A stretch of 64,000 nucleotides of DNA from NCBI RefSeq assembly GCF_003144115.1, contig NW_020312015.1:494718-558717 (forward strand), given 5' to 3'. Source of the stretch: Tilletiopsis washingtonensis. Lineage: Eukaryota > Basidiomycota > Exobasidiomycetes > Entylomatales. The notes beneath the pieces are model-generated. The model was not told the DNA's origin and did not search any database. It was given only the letters and a program-made list of their open reading frames with translations. Each line of letters opens with the position of its first letter. The first letter of the stretch is position 1. This document shows, in pieces, positions 32,672 through 43,918 of the stretch. A program made the position numbers and the translations under genes.

Positions 32672-35226
32672 TTACAGCTCCGTCTTGCCTCTCATTGCCG
32701 CGCTCCATCCATTAGTCCAGCTCGGCAGTGCACGCCACGCTCTCCCGTTGGCAGACAGCGAGCGACGCATCCACCAAGCGCCGCCTCCCACAGCCAGAGT
32801 GGCGACGAGCCAGTTCAGCCATCCCTCTCGCATGCCGCTCCAGCTGAGCAGTGCGCCTGCGCCCTCGCCGCCTCCGGGCACGGCGCCGCGCGGGTCGAGG
32901 GCAATGCGGCAGACGATGGCGGCAAAGTCTGCCATCTCGCCATTGCGCACCGAAATGTTGAGCGGGCCTGCGCCGAGACCGGGAATCTTGAGGCCCAGCT
33001 TGGCGCAGTACGCGTCCGGCTGCACCTCGTGTCGCTGCTGCGCCAGGTCCAGGTCCGCCTTTGTGCCGACGAAGAGACTGGCTTGCGAGGACAAGTGCGG
33101 ATATTGTTGCCGCAGATTCGAGACGTACGAGAAGCTGTTGGTGTCCGAAGAGTCGTACACGTAGATGATGACGTCGGCGCACGCCACCTTGGCACTGTGC
33201 CGCAGCGCCTCGGCCTCGAAGCGGGAGCCGAACTCTTGCAGCTGGCGCGCGCGAAGAACGGTCAGCGAGGGGTGGACCTCGATCGCAGCGCTGAAGGGCA
33301 GAAAACCCAACTCACCACGAGATACTTCTCTGCACCGCCCTGCTCCACTGCTGCCACCACCGCTCTCGGTCCGGGTGTGGGCTTGTAGCGCTCCTCCCAT
33401 TCCTCGCCCACCATATGCTGCAGGATCGCGCTCTTGCCGCTCCCCGCTGCGCCGACGACGTACGCGAGCAGCACGCTGCGATTCTGCGCCGCGCCCCTGC
33501 CCTTCTTTGCACGTTCGCGGCGCGGGCGCGTCAGCTGGAGCGCCGAAGTCGTGCTTGGTGCGCGTGGGACGTGTGGTGTTGAAGAGGATGCGCTAGACGA
33601 GGAAGCGGGCGTCGAGGAGGAGTTGGAGGGAGTAAAGGAAGGATAGCCGAGATACGCCAGCATCGCAAGTGTAGTCTGCGGCTCAAGGAGCGTAGTCATG
33701 CTCCACTGCGCCAGCCATCCTTGCAGCGTTACTCGCCCAGCTTCATCCGTGACGGTCGTAGCATGCGGGAAGTCTGGGCCCCATGGATGAGCGCCAGCAG
33801 GAGCGCGAGGAGTTTCGGGGACGGTAGAGAAGAGAGCTGCGAGTTCTCGCGGCGACAAGGCGCCATCGTGGTCCTTGTCGTGCGCCTCGAAGACGTCGGT
33901 GAGAAACTGATAGCCGTGCGGAGAGAGTTCGACTGAGCAGTCTGCGGGTACGGGAAAGGCAGGCGAGACGAAGGAGGCATCGAGAGTCAAGTCACTGCCA
34001 TAGCCGAAGGTACGAAGCACGGTCCACGTTGTCTCGAGTCTGCCTCGTTGAATGAAGAGCGTGTGGAGATAGAGAAAGCCGGAGAGCGTCAGCGAGCCAT
34101 CGCGCAGATGCGGGTGCGAGCGCTGCCGAGGCGTCTCAGTGCCTGCGTCTGAGACGGAGCCGGTCGCTGAGAGGTCGTCGTAAGGAAAGGGGGCGCCAGC
34201 GACCGGGGCGCTTCGCACGAGATCCTTGATGCCTTCCAGCTCGCTGCTCTGCAACGGCGCATCGAAGCACTTGCGTTGGAAGTCGTTCAGCTCCGCATCG
34301 CTCAGCAGCCCGTCCTTGTCCGCATCGCACAGACGAAAGATTCTCCGCAGTGCAGCGACGCACGCCGGTTTGAGGGCGTGTGCTCTCGAGTCGTACAGCG
34401 GAGCAGTAGGGTAGAGGACTGCCTTTTGCGCAAAGTAAAAGACTTCACTGACGTTGAGTGGCAGCTTGGCAGAGCACTCGACGCACGTCTCGACTTCCTT
34501 GAACTCGCTCATGACCGGCGCGAGTTCGGCCTCGAGTGCCGAGTGCGGCGAGGGCCCACTGCGCAGGTCGATTTGATTGCCGACGAGAATGACGGGCACG
34601 TTGATGCCCAAGGAGCGGATGAGCGGCAGCCAGTACGTCGGCAAGCGGTCGAAGGACGAGGGCTGGGCGATCGAGTAGACGAGACAGATGACGGAGGCGC
34701 GACGCAGCTCCGTCTCGAGATGCAAGCGATGCTCCGACGTGGCTGGGCGGCGCGCTGGGGTCAGAAGTGGCCGCCAGCGGTGCGAGCCATGCAGCCGGAC
34801 GCAAGTGCCAGGGCAAGAGCAAGAGAGCGCAGCCAGCGCTGTGAGCGTGGTGGAGCACTGAGCAGCATCCAGTGCCCCACGGCAGCCAGTCGGGCAGCGA
34901 GGCCACAGCACGAAGCCGCGCCCCTCGCACTGCAGTCGTGCCTCGGCGCAGCGAGCGTGTCGGGAGCGCACTCAGCCGCATGCCCGCACCCTTCTTTATG
35001 ATCCACAGCCCTGTCTGAGCACCCGCTGCGCTGCCCTTTGCAACTCACCGACGGTGTCGACGATCTTGGTGCACACGCCCTCGGGGCACACGTGCGCCGG
35101 CAGGGTGATCTCGGGGATGCGGCGCTGCACGTCGTCGACGTACGCCTCCTTGATGAGGCTCGTGAGCAGCGTGCTCTTGCCCACGCCCGCGTCGCCGGCG
35201 AGGACGATGCGCACGTCGGAGCGCAT
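32672..35226 (-). CDS. GEM1: Mitochondrial Rho GTPase (Miro)
   Basis: Three exons (35049..35226, 33316..34742, 32672..33241) give 724 residues. Miro/Gem1 is a tail-anchored outer-membrane GTPase that controls mitochondrial shape, transport and ER-mitochondria contact. The order is typical. The first GTPase has a P-loop GDAGVGKS at 11-18 and NQID near 115-118. Two Ca-binding EF-hand loops follow (DADKDG... at about 199-210 and DKDHDG... at about 348-359). The second GTPase has P-loop GAAGSGKS at about 490-497. A C-terminal membrane anchor (WLNWLVATLAVGGGAWW) comes near the end, with about 30 residues after it, more than most relatives have. A Ser-rich insert of about 40 residues precedes the second GTPase. 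The intron of 306 nt after exon 1 is unusually long for this window. The start MRSDVRIVLAG fits the family. Confidence 0.95.
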
Positions 35227-35458
35227 CCTGAGAGATCGGTGTGGGGGTGTGAGAGAAGGGCGCGTGCAGCAAGAAGCGGCTCGAGGTCGAAGTCGGGGCT
35301 GCCGCGCGCGCGGCAGCGCTGTGCTGCGCCTCTGGCGGCGGCGCTGCTCGGCCGACGCGCGCGCTGGCGGGGATGCGGCGGTGCCAAAAGTCTGAGGGCG
35401 GCGCGGCGTTGCTCGCCCGTCTTGCTCCCCACCACCACGCCCGTCCTCCTCCCTCAGC
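35227..35458. promoter_or_regulatory. Shared divergent promoter, GEM1 and UPF0390 gene
   Basis: Only 232 bases separate the two start codons, so both promoters and leaders must lie here. The region is GC-rich with no obvious TATA box. Confidence 0.6.
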
Positions 35459-36085
35459 ATGGCGCAAGGCTTCAAGCCCACCAAGGTCTCCAAGGCACCC
35501 AAGGCACGCAGCGGCAAGGCCACGCCCACCGGGCCCAAGCGCGGGCCAAAGGTCATCCCGCCGAAGAAGACGGCGGCCGTCAAGCATGCGGGCCATGTGC
35601 GGGTGAGTGGCGCGCGCGCTTAGCAGAGCAAAGGGGGGTGGGGGTGGGGGTGGCGGCGCGGAGGACAGAGAAGAGAAGGTTCGAGGTGGTCAGGGAGAGA
35701 GAGAGAGAGGTTGGGTTCAGAAGATGTGGACAGATGGGCAGGCGCGACAAGGAGCAGCAGGGCGCAGCCGAGCGTCAGCTTTGTCTCCGTCCACAGTGGC
35801 GGCAAGCGGCCAGCCTGCCCAGTGGCGTCTGCACAGCGGGCCAGCGTTGCCCTCCTTCTTGCATCTCTCTCCCGCGCCCATGTCCTCTTCCTCCTTGCCA
35901 CTAACTCTCTCTCTTGCCTTGCGCAGAAGCAAACGGCCTCGCTCACTTCGCGCATCGAGACGGAAATGGCAGGGCGCGCGTCGCGCGGCGGACCGTTGAC
36001 GATCATGAAGGGCGCCGCCGATGGCGCGGCAAAGGAGCGCGCAGAGGCCGAGAAGAAGAGGAAGGAGAAGGCGGCCAAGCCCTAG
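35459..36085 (+). CDS. Small basic UPF0390 (LYDG10/C19orf53-like) protein
   Basis: Two exons (35459..35602, 35927..36085) give 100 residues, rich in Lys, Ala and Pro. The start [10 protein letters not shown], the central Lys/Pro segment and the ETEMAGRAS...LTIMK block match the UPF0390 family (Leydig cell tumour 10 kDa protein homologue), small nuclear/nucleolar proteins of unclear role. The intron of 324 nt is about five times the window norm and contains a G-rich start. The gene is head-to-head with GEM1. Confidence 0.85.
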
Positions 36086-36567
36086 AGGCTGCGAGTAGGA
36101 AGAGGGAGTGTCTGTGGGGGCGGCGCACTGCGCAAGCGGGCGAGAGGAGGGGCGAGAGTAGGCGCGTGCCAGGGCGAGTTCAGGGGGCCTGCGAAGGGCA
36201 GTTGTCACGTGTTTTTTCATCCATCGGTGTGTTTAATAGAGGCTCCTCTTTCTTTTGCTGTGCGAGAGACGCGATGTGCTGCAGGAGATGTGTGTGTGTG
36301 TGCGGATGGGATGTGGGAGGACGCGAGAGGAGGGTGGGGGTGCGAAGGAGCGCATGGGTGATTAGATGTGAGCTGAGAAATTGGTAAGTGCGAGCGAGGC
36401 GAGGGGAGATGAGGATGCTAAAATAAGGCAGTGATGCGCGATGGCAGGGCGTCCAGACGACAGAGGTGAGGGATAGTTACAGTAGAGAGCAGGCAAGGAG
36501 AGAGGAACGCCGTGCAAGGTGGAGGCAAGACAAGGCGCACGAGGCCCAAAGCGCCTCGCAACAATCG
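36086..36567. other. Shared 3' region of UPF0390 gene and TAM41
   Basis: The region between convergent stops is G- and GT-rich on the plus strand (GTGTGTGTGT near 36291-36302). It includes an AAATAA-like stretch near 36419. No gene is seen. Confidence 0.55.
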
Positions 36568-38503
36568 CTACTGCTTCTCCTTCGCCGACTCGGCAGACTT
36601 TTGGCTGCGTTCCTTGCGTCCTTCAAAGTACTGCACGGAGGCGCGGGGGGGTAACCTCTGACCACTTCGCCCAGGCCGTGTTGTGCCAAGACTCACCTTG
36701 CCAATCTTGGCGCCCACGTACTTGAGCGTCCTCGTCAGGCCGGCCGTGTACACGCCCTTAATGCTCTGCCCCCACGCCGGGCCTCTGACCGTCTCTGCGA
36801 TCTTGCCCAGCAGGACACTGTCGAAGTCCGTCTGCGCCACGGCCGCCTTCCAGAACTTGTCCATCGCCTCCGGATCCTGCTTGGCCGCCTGCGCGCCCGG
36901 TCGACGCGCGACATTGTCGGAGCGCGAAGAGAGGGACAGGGCGAGAAACGCGGCGTCGGAGCCGGGATGGGAGGTGTAGTGCGCTTGCAGCTTGGAACGC
37001 AGACGTAGCGGCAGCTTGGCGGCGTACGAGGCGCGCGTCGAGATGGATGTGTCTTGCTAGAAGACCAAGCAGAAAAGATGAGCGGATGCGGAGCCAGGCG
37101 ATGAGAAAAGAAGAGGGCAAACTTACAGTCATGGCATACCGATCCGTCCTTCGCTCCACAATCTGCACCGTGCCCAAGCTCCTCAGCAGGCCAGCGTAGA
37201 GTCTTCTGAACTGCTCTCGCTGGCCCAAGACGATGTTTCTGACCTTGTCGGCATTTTCGCCGCCGGGCACTCGCATGCGAAAGTCTCCCACATACGACAG
37301 GCTGGCGATGCGCGTGTACAGCTCCACCTCGGTGAAGCGCTCTGGCAGCAGAAGCAGCGCCACGCGCAGCGCAGAGGTGAGGTTGACCTGTTGTGCGAGG
37401 CGCACGCGCGCGTCGGACTGCATCATGGCGACGGGCTTGTGCATGCGCCCCGAGACGTAGAGTGTCTCCCAGTCGAGCAGGTCCGTGCAGAGATCGTCCA
37501 CCGAAATGACGCCGTACTTGACGAGCTAGTGAGGACAGAGGCCGTCAGCGCGCCCCTTCCCGGCTGAGTGGAGCAGCCATGGGAGGCTGCGTCGGCCCAG
37601 GCTGCGTGCCGGCAGGCACGCGGCGGACCCACAAGCATCGAAGCACAAGCGGGTAGGCAGCGTTCCCTTGCTGTGCCCGTGGCAGTACTTCTCCTCGAGC
37701 CAATGCACAGCAGTCCGGCGACGGCGCAGAAGCTCCTCGAGGCGCTGCACTGCTGAGCCCTATGTCTTCGCCGTCATGCTCCCAGCCCAGCTCCTGCCAC
37801 TTGACTGCGTATCTTCCGTTCTCCTTCCATTCCACATCCCACACGCCTGTCATCGCAAACTCACCTCATCTCCCACCTTGACATACGGATTGTACCAAAG
37901 CCCCGCGCCCATTTTCTGCACTCTCGCCATCATGCCGCTGCCCAACAGGCGTGCCACTCTACTATAATGGCTCGGATGCTGGGCCATATTGACGGCATGC
38001 CAATGTTCCGGGTGCGCCACGGCCATGACAATGTCGACCATCTTGCCCTTTGGTCCTTCAGGCCGGCGCGAGTGCTCGGGCCCCGCATGCTGCGCAAAGA
38101 CGCCGGAGCCATATGCGAAGGCGAAGCGCAGCGGCGCACGGAAGGAGTCGTGCAGCAGCTTGAGACGCTCGACGACGGAAGAGGGCAGCGGCACGAGCTG
38201 GTTCTCGCCAAAGGCGGCGGGAAAGGAGGGCGGTGGAAACTTGGCGTCGGTGCCATTGCTGCCGTTGGCCGAGGTGGGCGGCAAGTTGAGCGCTCGCGCG
38301 GGAGAAGTGCGCAGGGAACGGCGAGGGAGATGAGGGGCCCAGCTGCATGGCAGAAGCAGCTGTGCCTCGACGCATGATGGCGACGCACGCCACAGCAGCG
38401 CCCGCCGCAGTGTATGTGTGTGAGGTGGCAGCCTGATGGCCTGTTGGCGAGACGAGCGGTGAGAAGAGCGCAGGCAGGCAGAGGGCGCGACACTCACGCT
38501 CAT
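36568..38503 (-). CDS. TAM41: Mitochondrial CDP-diacylglycerol synthase Tam41
   Basis: Four exons (37865..38503, 37127..37525, 36697..37056, 36568..36630) give 486 residues. Tam41/Mmp37 makes CDP-diacylglycerol from phosphatidic acid on the matrix side of the inner membrane, the first step to cardiolipin. The nucleotidyltransferase core is clear: FAFAYGSGVFAQ, then MVDIVMAVAHPEHWHAVNM, YNPYVKVGDE, LVKYGVISVDDL, DWETLYVSGRMHKPV and the closing TLKYVGAKIGK. The N-terminus is Arg-rich, as a targeting peptide should be. The start is uncertain. A possible 57-nt intron (38441-38497; GTGAGT donor, CAACAG acceptor) would leave MS plus 465 residues, and an ATG at 38530 adds nine. The 339-nt intron 37526-37864 is exceptionally long here. 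Confidence 0.92.
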
Positions 38504-38899
38504 GGCGGGCCTTGTTGCGCAAAGCGACACAGCAGCACGGCGAAGGCGGTGTGCGATGGCAGCGCGGATTAAGGCGTGTGCTGGCGCTGACAGAGGGGAT
38601 GGGAGGGGTGGAGGAAGGCAGGCAGCAGTCGAGCAGAGTGCAGAGTGTGGAGAAAGGCTCAGGGCTCAGCTCAGCGGGCCGCTCTCTCCTCTCCTGCATG
38701 CGGAGCGAGCGGCCTCCACTCGGTGCGTCACGTGCAAGTCTTCGTGACCGGCGGCGGCGACTCGGGCGGGCGCGGCGGCCAAGGCGGGCAAGCAACAGCC
38801 GGCCGGGCACTTGCAGTGCGGGGAAGGCGCCTCCACATCTCCGCCTCTCCCGGCTCTCTCCTCTCTGCCACTCCGTCGTGCCCACCAACACCCGCCGCC
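38504..38899. promoter_or_regulatory. Shared divergent promoter, TAM41 and FAHD1-like gene
   Basis: A gap of 396 bases separates divergent starts whose products both probably work in mitochondria. It is GC-rich, with CG-rich blocks near 38747-38800. No other gene is seen. Confidence 0.6.
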
Positions 38900-39936
38900 A
38901 TGTCGCCCACGCGCCTCATCCGCTTCATCGCCGTCGAAGACTCGCGCACCTACGTCGGCGCACCCATCCTGCCGCCCGATCTCGACGTGGCGCAGTACGT
39001 CGCCGCCTCGGATCGCTCGCCCCTCACCGCGCGCGTGCTGCCCAGCGACAACATCCTCGACGCCTCGCTCGCACCCACCGACCAGCTGCGCACCGTCGCC
39101 AGGCTGCTGCCCATCCTGCCGCCCGCGCGCATTCCCTCCATCCGCGCCCTCGGCGCCAACTACGTGCAGCCGGGCCAGGAGGCGCGCGAGGCAAGGGCCA
39201 AGCGTCCCGCGCTGCCCATTCTCTTCTTCAAGCCGCCGCAGTCGTGCGTCGTCGGCCACGGCGATGCCATCGTCGTGCCAAAGGAGATGGAACATGAGAC
39301 GGACTACGAGGTGGAGCTCGTCGTCGTGATCGGCAGGGACTGCAAGGACGTGCAGGTGCACGAGGCGCTCAGCTATGTGCGCGGATACGCCCTCGGCAAC
39401 GACGTGAGCGCGAGGAAGAGAATGTTTGCCGTGCCGCAGTGGGGCCTGGGTGAGTTCGTTGGATGCTTGTGAAGGAGAGAAAAGGCGTGGGATGGTTTTT
39501 TCGTCAGAGAGAGAATTGAGCAGGGCAGTCAGCGGAGAGAAAAGTCAAGCGGGACGCGGCGTTCGCAATCGGACTCTCTCTCCTCTTCTGACGTCGCACT
39601 GAACGCCTGCCTTCGCAACCCTCATCGTCTGCTGCAGGCAAAGGAGCGGACACGTACTTCCCTCTCTCCTCTACTCTTCTCCTCGCCTCCTCCTCGGTCG
39701 ATCCCGAGAGCATTGCGCTGCAGACGCGCCTCAACGGCCAGCTGATGCAGGACGGCAATACACGCGACCACCTGTGGGGCGTGGCCGAGACGATTGCAAA
39801 GCTGAGCGAGGGCACGACGCTGCATGCTGGCACGCTGATTAGTATGGGAACACCGCCTGGCGAGGGCTTCAAGAGAGATCCTCAGGTGTTTCTGAAACAC
39901 GGCGATGTCGTAACCATCTCCGGCTGTGAGTTCGCG

Positions 39937-39972
<36 letters not shown>

Positions 39973-40113
39973 GATGCGGAGTGAGAAGGCCAGAGGTGGG
40001 CTGACGCACTACCCAAAAACGCACCACACACAACAGCGCACGGTCTTGGATCCCTCACGAACCCAGTGGTGCAAGTGACGAAACTGCAGGTGCCAGGCAA
40101 GGCCAAGCTCTGA
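38900..40113 (+). CDS. Fumarylacetoacetate hydrolase family protein (FAHD1-like)
   Basis: Three exons (38900..39449, 39638..39925, 40037..40113) give 304 residues. The FAH fold is clear. The metal ligands lie in DYEVEL (E137, E139) and GNDVSAR (D168). The glycine-rich QTRLNGQLMQDGNTRDHLW block and the GTLISMGTPPGEG segment follow. Relatives are acylpyruvate hydrolases/oxaloacetate decarboxylases (FAHD1, mitochondrial) or hydroxymuconate isomerases; exact substrate cannot be assigned. No strong targeting peptide is visible. The last intron (39926-40036) has a GTGAGT donor and CAACAG acceptor and restores the family ending (SHGLGSLTNPVV). It carries a (CTG)11 repeat, and if retained gives a short poly-Ala tail and early stop. 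Confidence 0.9.
39938..39970 (+). repeat. (CTG)11 triplet repeat in an intron
   Basis: Eleven uninterrupted CTG units lie inside the last intron of the FAHD1-like gene. In the retained-intron frame they read as GCT codons for alanine. Confidence 0.97.
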
Positions 40114-40300
40114 GGATCGTGATCAGTACGAGGCACGCGGAAAGAGAGGACTTGGCTCCGCCTTGTGCGCAACCTGGGCATGCCCCGTCCCGCTTCACCT
40201 ATGCGCCTGTGTGTCGCTCGGCTCCTCCCCTCCTCCCTGCCTCCTTCCTCGCTCCGCGCGTCCTCTCTCGCCTACTCTCACGCCTAACTCTTGCGTCCCG

Positions 40301-40335
<35 letters not shown>

Positions 40336-40667
40336 CCGCGTCTGCGCTTCCTGTTTGCTTCTGTCTTGCTCTCGCTCTATTGCCCAAGCGTCGTCAGCGC
40401 TCGCTATCTCCAATAGCGATGCTGCATGCTGTCTGCTCCTTTGACCGAGCGCCGTCGAGAAAGATGAGCTCCGTCCGATGAGTCTTTTCTCGCCTCCGTC
40501 ACTCGTTGCCCCCTCCTTACGCTACGACGGCGTGGCTCTGCACACCCAGAGCTGCCTTCGTTCTTGCCACGCTCGACGGGGACTGCAAGCTATGCCGATT
40601 TTGGGTTGCTACGTCGCACAGGAGAGGAGAGGCGGAGAGGATTCCGATGCAATCTGCGCACTGCTAC
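40114..40667. other. Shared 3' region of FAHD1-like gene and MAM3
   Basis: This convergent 3' gap holds an uninterrupted poly-C run at 40301-40334, flanked by pyrimidine-rich sequence. No gene is seen. Confidence 0.6.
40301..40334 (+). repeat. Poly-C homopolymer of 34
   Basis: Thirty-four consecutive C follow a G at 40300. The complementary strand is G34, able to form G-quadruplexes. The length is probably uncertain in the assembly. Confidence 0.95.
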
Positions 40668-43571
40668 CTAGTTGCCCTTTCCCTTTGCCTCGTTTCCCAG
40701 CAGCGTCGTCCTCTCATCCAGCTCCTCGTCGCCAAATACTCTCCTCGCGTTGTCCAGTATCGGGTGCTGCTGCTGCTGCTTCTTTGCCTCTGCCGCTGCC
40801 GCGCCCGCAGCTTGTGCCTCGGCATCCGGCTGTTCCGCGATCGCTTCGTCGAGCAGGGGAAGCGAGGCCGCTGCGGCTGCGGCCGCCGCACCCGGCGGAG
40901 GCGCCTCTCCGAGCTGCGCATGCACGGCACGCGGCGATTGCGTGACGCTTGCGGGTGCCGGAGGAGGCGGCACCAGAGTGCTGGTGCTGCTCTCCGAGGC
41001 GTCCGAGACGCTGCCAGGAGCGACAGTGAGGTTGGAGGAAGAAGCGTCGGGGTGGGACCAGGTCTGAGTGCGCGGGAACGTCTTGCCGCTGCCGCCGTCC
41101 TTGCGTTCCGGCTCGTTTGACATGCGCCGAGATGGAATGACGGCGCCGCCAGGGAGCACTACGCCGCCGCTTGCCGGGCCGTTGGCGTTGCGAGGCGACC
41201 CCCAGCCTCTCATGCCGCCGTCCGTGCTGTAGCTGGCCTGGCTCGCCGTGGTAGACATGGGCGAGCCCGGCCGCTTGATCGCCACCTTGTCGCTAGCCTT
41301 GCCGCCCGTGGCACCCACACTCGTGCCGAGCGCGCCGTACGACTTGAGCGGCGTGCTGCGCTTCATCATGCCCGACTTGCGACGGCGCTCGATGATGCCT
41401 TGCACTAGGCCCGCGTAGTTTGCAGACGTGCCTTGTTGAGGACGATTGCGGACGACTTTGATCTTGTTGTGCACATCGACAAAGACGTCCGTCTCGTCGA
41501 TGATCTCTTCGCCAATCACTTCTTCGATGACGTCTGCCGCGGGAGGTGGGGGTTCAGCTCGCGGCAGACGAATCGACGAGCAGACAGACTCACCTTCGAG
41601 CGTGACGATGCCCATCGCTCCCTTTGGCTCTCCCGGACTCTTCGAGACGAGAATCATGTGGCTTCGTCCTTGTTCTGCGCACAGCCAAAATCGCCCATGT
41701 CAGTTCTCATCATCTTGCCATCTTTCGCTGTTCTGCTGCCCTTGCGGCCCAGCAACCATTGCAGCGTACGCACGGAAGTAGTTGAGCGTGTCAAGCAGCG
41801 TCAGGTCCGGGTTCGTCTCGGGCAGAGGCGTGAGCTGGAACCAAGAAGCAGGCATCGCATCTTCCGGGTCGTAGGTGATTAGACGCTTGACGCTGCGGGA
41901 AGCGATGAGAGCGAGGCGAGGGCAAAAGGGCGCAAAGCAGCGCGGCCAGACGAAGGAGGCCCAGAGTGCGCGAGGGCGAGTCGATGGAATAGTGGGAGAG
42001 CAAACATGGCGAGGTTCAGCGAACTTTTTGCGGCGAGCAGAGGGCTGAGAGAGAAGGGGAGTGGAGGAGATACGTACAGCAGCATGCCCAGAATTGCATC
42101 TGGCTTGCCCGGCTCATGCACTGGCACGCGCGAGTAGCCCGACTGGACGAGCTGTGGTTTCGATGCCACCCATCATTCGTCGTGTCAGCCTCAGTCCGGC
42201 GTGTAGCGGAGGGACACTCACGTGCTGGATGTTCTCCTCATTCATGATGGTGTCGGCACTCATAGTGTACACGTCCTCAATGGGCGTCATGACTGAAGCG
42301 ACCGTCTTGCTGGCAACGAGCGACACAAGCGAAGGGGGCCGGGGCGTCAGCGTGCGCGATGGCGGAGCGGAAGGCAAAGGGGGGCATGGGAAGAAGGGCA
42401 TACACACTCGTTGAGCTCGAGCACCGCACGGATGATCGTCACTTCATCCTCGTTGAGTCCGTCTGTGCCGATCTGTTGATGCAGGCTGACGAACGTCTTG
42501 AGTTCTGCCGCAGGGCGCGCGCATCAGCCAACCTCTCTCTGTCTCTCTCCCTCTCTGTTCTGCCCTCGCTCTGTCCAGCGCGACACGCTGCCACCTTCTC
42601 CCGCGCTTGCGTGTCTCTGTGTTTTCCTCTACTCACCAGCCTTGCGATAGGTGGTGCCGTGATCTTCTCCCAGGCACCAGTCGAGTAGCTTGGCAGTGGG
42701 CCACGCCACGGGCGCCATGACGAGCATGGTGATGTGCACGAGCGGCGCACAGTAGGCACCGATGGCCAAGCCGTGGCGCGCGCAGATGGACTGCGGCACG
42801 ATTTCGCCAAAGATGACGATGAGGAACGTGGAGCTGGCGAGAAAGCGTGAGCATCAGCGGGAGAGAGCGCGGAGAGGCAAGAAGGGTGGGGCACGGAGGG
42901 AGAGGAGGCGAGACAGGGAGGGCGAAACAGGACGTACACGAGAACAGCTGCGGTGCCGCCAAAGTCGGAGAGGAAGATGGGCAGCGACTCGTTCACTGGC
43001 CGCAAGCGAAGCGCAGTGTGAGTCAGCTTAGAATGAGAGCGGAAGAGAGACTCGGCGCTGTCTCTCTTGGCGCAGGAGCGGCAGAAGAGGGCCGGAGCGT
43101 GCTAGGCTGCCGGCACAGCCAAACGTGCGCCTCGTGTTCGGAGGAAGCGCAGCGGTGTCCAGTCTGCTATGCCTCTCTCCACGACTCACCGACGACGTTG
43201 CCGAGCAGTAGCACGACGAGCACCCAGTGTCTGCCCTTTTCGAGGAGGCGCAGCACCTTGCCGGCATGCTTCTTCTCCGTCTCGCTGCCGCTGGTGCTCA
43301 GCACCTGCAGGTTGACCATGTCGAGGCCCATGAGGCCGAGCGTCAGGCCGGCAAAGACGCCGCCGAGCAGCACGAGGGCAATGATGCTGGCGACATCGAC
43401 AAAGAGCTGCAGGGGAGTGCGCGGCCCCTCGTCGGAGTGCGACGAGTGCAGGGCGATGAAGGGCGTCAGGGCGGGAAGGGGAGAGGCGGCGGAGAGAGAG
43501 GAGAGGCCGAGCAGCAGCAGCTTGCCGAGCGAGCGGGAAAGGCCACGACGCGCAGGCGACAGGGATGCCAT
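40668..43571 (-). CDS. MAM3: CNNM/Mam3-type DUF21-CBS membrane protein
   Basis: Nine exons (43190..43571, 42938..42995, 42637..42833, 42408..42504, 42222..42309, 42078..42151, 41774..41892, 41594..41674, 40668..41533) give 653 residues. Family members (CNNM, yeast Mam3) are vacuolar or plasma-membrane proteins in Mg/metal homeostasis; yeast mutants have altered mitochondria. A signal-like N-terminus leads to a DUF21 domain with [31 protein letters not shown] and [19 protein letters not shown] pair follows, with [15 protein letters not shown] and [26 protein letters not shown], then [13 protein letters not shown]. The final 260 residues are a disordered Ser/Pro/Ala tail with an Ala run and a Gln/His-rich end. 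Every intron is phase-consistent. Confidence 0.94.
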
Positions 43572-43918
43572 CTTGGCGATGGAGGATGGGGTGTGGAGGG
43601 AAGGAGAGGGAGACGGCAAGCGGTCGAGCCCTAGAGCTTGTCCCTGCGAGCGAAAGCGGCTTCCAAAGGTGGAGCAAGGCAGCGCGGCACAGCAGGCAGC
43701 GGCACCGGCGCCGCACGTCCGCCGCGGCAGCTGTGGCTTCGCTCTTGCTGCCGGCCTGCCTTGCTCGCTGACGGCACGTTCACGCTTCGCCGTGCGCGCG
43801 GGTGCCGCACGCCTTACGTAAGCATCGCCTCCCTCTCCCGCGCTCCTCTGGCGCTCGCCGCGCGGCCGCCGCCTCCCTCTCCTCCCTTCAGCACTGCCCA
43901 CCACTCGCTCACCTCGCC
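43572..43918. promoter_or_regulatory. Shared divergent promoter, MAM3 and MRPL3
   Basis: A gap of 347 bases separates divergent starts. The right half is pyrimidine-rich on the plus strand, forming the MRPL3 leader. No TATA box is evident. Confidence 0.6.

Noticed and set aside
37545-37853. Minus-strand frame inside the long TAM41 intron
   Set aside because: The flanking exons join in phase without it and the family block VGDE-LVKYG is contiguous.
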